Positions 59,401 through 64,000 of a stretch of 64,000 bases of DNA are shown one piece after another. Location of the stretch: positions 62,001-126,000 of the forward strand of contig WBMZ01011776.1 in assembly GCA_013400975.1 (NCBI GenBank), written 5' to 3'. This DNA comes from Atrichornis clamosus. Its lineage: Eukaryota; Chordata; Aves; Passeriformes; Menuridae. The position numbers and the translations under genes were made by a program. Below the pieces are notes generated by a model. It was not told the origin of the DNA, did not search any database, and worked only from the letters and a program-made list of their open reading frames with translations. Each line of letters starts with the position of its first letter. The first letter of the stretch is position 1.

Positions 59401-62400
59401 AAATAATATGAATGGAAATGTACCAAATGGTGAAACAAAAGAAAGCAGTGGACTCATGAGTTTATGCAGGTCTAAAGCAAGATCACACCATGTTCCACAT
59501 ATTTGCTTGACACACACTGGAAGAAACCAAGATCTAATAAATTCTTCCCCATTTATTGAACCTGAAGTCATTGCAGAGGAAGACACTGGCTCTTTGAGAA
59601 AAATGAAACTGAGGAGCAAATCTTGCTGATGCCAAGTCATAAGTGAAAAATTATATCCTCTGCAAACACACCACAACAAAGCACAGCATTTGTATCACCT
59701 CATGAGGATCTGTCTCAGTGTCTGAGGAAGGAAGGAACTAAAATTAATTTAGAGACTATTTGTTTTAGCATCTGGCAGCAACCAGACCAAGCAACTCTGT
59801 TACTGTTTTAGGCACGTCTGTACTTTTCACAAAGCAGCACCAGGCAAACTGACAGTGTTCAAACTGCATTAGCAGAGTTCCTCTGAGCAGTATGATGGAC
59901 TAGAATTATTCCATGATACTTTAAAGCTTCTGTTACTACATGGTCAAAAGCTTTTATTTTTATTAGAGATCTGTAGTGTTTTTATGAGGTCAGAGACTCT
60001 TGCATGCTTAATTGCATATCGTTTATATTAAATACTGCCATTTTAAATATTCTTTGACTACTTAATTAAGATTATGATTACAGAGAAACACAGCCTCTCA
60101 GCCTGTAGCAGAATTAACATGCTACAGGAATGCTAATTGTCACATAAATTCAAGATGAGAAAGAGCCTGATACAGAAGCTCTTTTGAGAAGCAATGTACC
60201 TCTTCTTTAAATACCAGTAGACTGTGGCACATCCAAATCCTGTAGCCAAGCTCACGTGGGACTGTGGCAGAGGAAGAGAAGAGAGGAAGGTGGGGCTGCA
60301 GCGGCCGTCCTGCCAAGTGACCAGGTGACTGACCTTGTCTGGCTCAAAGGCAGGGCCTGTGCCACACTCTGCCCACCTGCAACCTGAAACACACAGGATC
60401 CAAGAAATCCAGTGACTCCCTGCAGCACAGCCTGCCTTGGATTCCTCATTTCTGGACATGCTTGCTCATTTGTTAAATATATCAAAACAGAGCAGAGACA
60501 GAGCCGGTAGAGACTGTAATCAAATTAGTCTTAGTTTTCAGCTCTACATAGCATCATGATGCAAATCAGCCTTTGCGAAAACAGAAAATAGTATCCAAGG
60601 CCTTCCTTCTCTTGAAGAGAGATACTAAAGACACAATTTAAATAACATGCGAGCCTCAAAAAAACCTTCAACCACAGTTCTGATATGGGAGGTGAGAAGC
60701 TGACACGGCAGCTCTCACATAAAAACCTCAACTGAGACCTGCCACATCACCACGTGGAGAATCCTGTGTTAGTACTGAACTGCACATGGATAGCACAAAG
60801 TTGCATCACCTTTTGAGCCAAAGCAACAAGAAGCCTGGATCTGTAAGTATTAAGCAATGGACTGCAAAGTACTAAAGAGCAGCCCTCATGTACTACACAA
60901 CAAAGCTTCACCAAAGGTAGGACAGGGTTTAACTCAGTGTCACCAGTCCAGCATGTTCCCTCTGAGCAGAGAACACCACCCCTTTGAGGAAACCTTCACA
61001 TTCTTTCACTGAAGAGGCTGGGCTCAAGCACTGGTACGTGATGTTTGCCAGCACATTCCATGGCACAGCTCCAGCCTCTCCCAGGCAATCCCTGGACAAT
61101 GCAGGTATAGGACAGGTCCCTCACTCTGAACTGAGGCAAACCTGGGTTTTGGCCAGGGAGCAGTATTTCAAGCTGTGCTGTGCCATCTGTCCTGCAGCTC
61201 AGAGAAAAGACTCACCTGCCTGACTCACACAAATATGGATAAAAAAGTAATTCTTGAGCTGGATACAAGGATTGGAAGTCACACTCACACAGCAAACAGC
61301 AGCCCTGAAAGCTGGTGCTATGTGAAAAATGCAAAGCAAAACACATACTTTTTCTTGTTCCCTCAATTCCCTGTTCTATCAAATCTCTGAACTGAATTTC
61401 CAATTGGTTTGCTTTTCTAGTTTAAAATGGATTCTAAGAAATATTATTAACCATAAATCTAACCCTAAAGGATGCCATTAAAAATTTTATTTGTGTCCCA
61501 AAGGTCCTGGATTCATTTAGTCCACTCAAAACAAATGAGAGCAAACACCCTTTTTCACTTGATAGAAATGAAACTAAAGTGGCATGTGGCTTTAGGACAT
61601 AAAATATTTACCAATATGACATAAGAATCTGTGTCTATGAATCCACAAGGCTTTGTTATACAGCTCCTGGGACAGCTGGAAAGCAACAACAGCTCCTTCG
61701 GTCCATCAGCCTTTGGATTTCTTTCTTTCTAATCATTTTTAGTATTTAATGTAAAATTGCAGCCAGTAATGAATAGTATAATGTCTTTTCAAGCAATTAA
61801 GACCCTGACATCTTCTGACAGGCAGTGACTGGCACTTTTGGGAAATTTACTCTGTGGTTTACAATAAAGCTTTACTTAATCTGCATAACTCCTATTATAA
61901 TAAGACTTGTATAATTGCCCAGATGAGCACATTACAGGGTTAAGAGAAAGAAGACATGGAACCACACTCTGAAAGCCTTAGACTTCAGCAGGTTCATAAG
62001 GCATTAGCCAAGAAGGTAATCCATCCCTATCTCACAGGGCTGGCAATCCAAGGCCAGAATTTTTCAAATATCCTCACTATCACCAGGATTATCTAGGTAT
62101 TTGCACAATGAAGTCCCACATGACTACCTCACTGCAGCTGATTTTGTTTCTGAGGTCTTGACAAGCAGCTGAGCATCCAGAATCATGACCACAGTCCTTT
62201 CTCAGCTCCTACTAACAGAAGCATAAGCAACAAAATGAATGCAACATGACAGTCTATGACTTACTAGGGGAAAAAAAAAGTCTTGGGATTTAGGGGGGAA
62301 AAAATGAGAAAGTTATTAGGATGCTGGACAATATCTAGGTAAGTGTTTTATGAGGTGAATAAAATCTCCCTGCAAGTTATTCACATCACGCAGAAGTTCT

Positions 62401-62853
62401 TTCAATTGGCAGCAGATAGCACATGACGGAGAAACAATTAACAAACCACAAATATGCTATTCCTCCTTCATATTAATAATTGTGCTGACTCTGTAGGGAT
62501 CTAACTAGGCTACATCCTTTATCATTAACTATAGTAAGTAGTTGAAATTCCAGTAAAAAAAAGCAAAATCCCCATAAGAGATCTTCTGTTAATTCTGTTT
62601 TACAGAAGACCAAAGTGATGCAGCAGTTTAATCACAGAATCACTTCACTGGTAAAATTTAATTTTCTGCATCACAATACTCTGAACAGGAATGTGAAAGA
62701 ATTAATGTTACCTTTATCACTTTTCCAAAACACAACCCCATGCATTTGTCCTGAAATACCAATGTGGGTGACTTGCTGAAGCTGCTGCTGAGGTAGAGCA
62801 GCAAGGCATTCATTCAGTGCTCTTATTATTTTCTGGACATTCTGCTCCATTCC
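56102..62853 (-). CDS. SHPK: SHPK, sedoheptulokinase, coding exons 2-7 (first exon off the right edge)
   Basis: FGGY-family carbohydrate kinase that phosphorylates sedoheptulose to sedoheptulose-7-phosphate, feeding the non-oxidative pentose phosphate pathway; cytosolic. Six exons are visible: 62853-62712, 60383-60200, 59013-58861, 57802-57627, 57516-57316 and 56496-56102, encoding 416 residues. Human has 478, so roughly 60 N-terminal residues, including the ATP-binding LGIDLGTTSVK motif, belong to an exon beyond the window. Seen motifs: ISGQMHGVVFWK, HLVTWQDGRC, TGFGCATVYWYLK, YDAAGTIQDYVVAMLC, NGGNVLATFV, GSGSALARNEVL (the sugar-kinase nucleotide site) and DVDAAVGAAMVM. Phases run 1, 2, 2, 1, 1. 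The stop codon is embedded in an AATAAA. Lies downstream of CTNS in the conserved vertebrate order. Confidence 0.95.
57316..57516 (-). CDS. SHPK: SHPK coding exon 6
   Basis: 201 bases, acceptor TTCTAG|TTCT, donor GCTGG|GTAAGT, phase 1 to 1. Encodes STSAQLTISMPLGFQPPEA and AVAASLNGGNVLATFV. Confidence 0.95.
57627..57802 (-). CDS. SHPK: SHPK coding exon 5
   Basis: 176 bases, acceptor TTCCAG|ATTG, donor TGCAG|GTATGG, phase 2 to 1. Encodes SGFPVHLLPEVGDPGSIAG and GIPKGAKVGIALGDFQ. Confidence 0.94.
58404..58430 (+). repeat. (AAAT)n short repeat
   Basis: Degenerate tetranucleotide run of AAAT/AAGT units in a SHPK intron. Confidence 0.75.
58861..59013 (-). CDS. SHPK: SHPK coding exon 4
   Basis: 153 bases, acceptor TTAAAAG|TCCA (weak pyrimidine tract), donor GACAT|GTAAGT, phase 2 to 2. 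Encodes FLKAYDAAGTIQDYVVAML and NAASWGYFNSRNKSWN. Confidence 0.92.
60200..60383 (-). CDS. SHPK: SHPK coding exon 3
   Basis: 184 bases, acceptor TTTCAG|GTTG, donor AAGAG|GTACAT, phase 1 to 2. Encodes FEPDKVSHLVTWQDGRC and SLATGFGCATVYWYLKK. Confidence 0.94.
62712..62853 (-). CDS. SHPK: SHPK coding exon 2
   Basis: 142 bases, acceptor TTGCAG|GGAA, donor AAAG|GTAACA, phase 0 to 1. Encodes NVQKIIRALNECLAALP and HIGISGQMHGVVFWKSD. Contains a short CAG-rich stretch encoding QQQLQQ. Confidence 0.93.
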
Positions 62854-64000
62854 CTGCAATCATAAAGCATTATCCTGAGCATGAAGACACTAGGACTCAC
62901 TCAGTGAGTTTATTAAACAATGCTGCTTTAGTCAGAAGTGAAGGACAGAATTTATTTAGTTTAATAACATGTATTAGAGTAACATTCACTACTAAATTGT
63001 GAAAAGAAATTGCGGAAAACCCCACAAACCCAGGAAAAAAAAAAATCAATACTAGCAAGTTGAGAATAACAGCATCTTAAACTGAAGGCCAAATAATTCT
63101 TACTTTTCCTAAGTTACCACACTCAACCATAACTTCAAAAAAAAATCTATTACGACTGACTACATACTTTCATTAGTTCACCTTATATATATATATCTTT
63201 CCTCACACAGAGCATTATGCGTGTGTTCTGACTGGCTTGCAGTCTCCCTTACATCTTACTAAAGCTCCTCTCTATCTACACACTGTTGATTTTGATGATG
63301 CTGATATTTCATTTCTGGATATTCTGTTCCTAGGACTACTCAGCAAACTGATTTACTTGGCAAACTGACCAGACTGTGCCCCAGGGGAAGCTGCATTCCA
63401 GCTTTCACACGTTCAAAGGTTCAGATGGCTTTGTGACAGACCAGTATGAAGATTACAAACAAAACTATTCAAATATAGCCTACAAATAAATGTGAACTTT
63501 GTGCATAGGTGCTTTTGACTGCATAAACATGGCTGTAGGGAGGAGAGTTGGCCTGTTTGGTATCTTTGGTATCAGAAATTGCCCTGGACTTATTACAATG
63601 CTGGGACAGAGGAATGTTGATGCACGTTTTTTATGATACTGACTAATATTTTCTTTTAGATTGACCAACACAATGGATGTAAAGATCTTTAACAGGAGTA
63701 CGTGTTCCTGGTTATTTTCATGGGGAATTTCCAGTTATGATTCCACCTCACACTGAAGTGCAAAAAAAAAAAAACCCATCCAGTTGGCAAAGGGGTTGCT
63801 GTTTCCTGACTAGGAGTGTCAAACACAAGGTGCTGGTTGATGGGAGAATAGTTTCAGATTGTCTTAAGCAACTTTTCAAAACGGGTCTTAGATCAAACAG
63901 CTCTTCTTGACTTCCTTGAACAGTGAGCAGGGGGTGTTTTAAGTCTGCTTTCTGATGCAATCATGTGTCAAACTAGGCACAAAAACAATCCAGGAAAGCC
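62854..64000. other. SHPK intron 1 (part)
   Basis: No coding match to the SHPK N-terminus and no CpG-rich block, so exon 1 and the promoter lie beyond base 64000. Contains a short (TA)n run at 63,184-63,198 and an A12 tract near 63,762. Confidence 0.6.

Noticed and set aside
59360..59629. Plus-strand 89-codon frame in a SHPK intron
   Set aside because: No family recognised, no splice context, intronic.
1..64000. Search for tRNA, rRNA, CRISPR, bacterial operons or viral genes
   Set aside because: None seen; the window is vertebrate genomic DNA and no such element could be supported by eye.

Overview
This is a piece of a bird nuclear genome. It has long AT-rich introns, consensus vertebrate splice sites, a CR1-type LINE (the characteristic bird retroposon), and proteins that I recall as closest to chicken orthologues. 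The species cannot be decided from the sequence. The gene order is the conserved vertebrate block SPATA22 - ASPA - TRPV3 - TRPV1 - SHPK, known from human 17p13. The first and last genes run off the window.

Layout. 1-3,340 (minus): the 5' coding exons of SPATA22, a meiotic recombination factor; its last exons lie to the left. 3,590-3,850: CpG-rich segment taken as the SPATA22 promoter. 6,325-12,743 (plus): complete ASPA in six coding exons (315 aa). 15,782-29,156 (minus): complete TRPV3 coding region in 17 exons (786 aa). 29,161-42,150: large gene-poor interval with a broken, protein-like segment near 38.3-38.9 kb. 42,151-50,598 (minus): complete TRPV1 in 15 coding exons (843 aa), plus a probable 31-base 5' UTR exon at 52.1 kb. 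52.2-56.1 kb: intergenic DNA with a 23-N assembly gap inside an (AT)n run. 56,102-62,853 (minus): last six coding exons of SHPK; its first exon lies to the right.

All splice junctions were placed by hand from GT/AG signals, reading phase and recalled vertebrate orthologues. Phases close across every junction, and all three complete genes give uninterrupted frames. The genes do not form a pathway. TRPV1 and TRPV3 are tandem paralogues with nearly superimposable exon structure. ASPA and SHPK are unrelated metabolic enzymes, and SPATA22 is a germline gene.

Most notable observations: TRPV1 carries alanine at both positions linked to capsaicin insensitivity in birds; one TRPV3 intron uses a GC donor; the SHPK stop codon lies inside a poly(A) signal; the SPATA22 promoter region carries E2F-type and CACGTG motifs; and an unidentified protein-like relic lies between TRPV3 and TRPV1. 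I found no new biological system. The window is an ordinary, well-conserved syntenic block.
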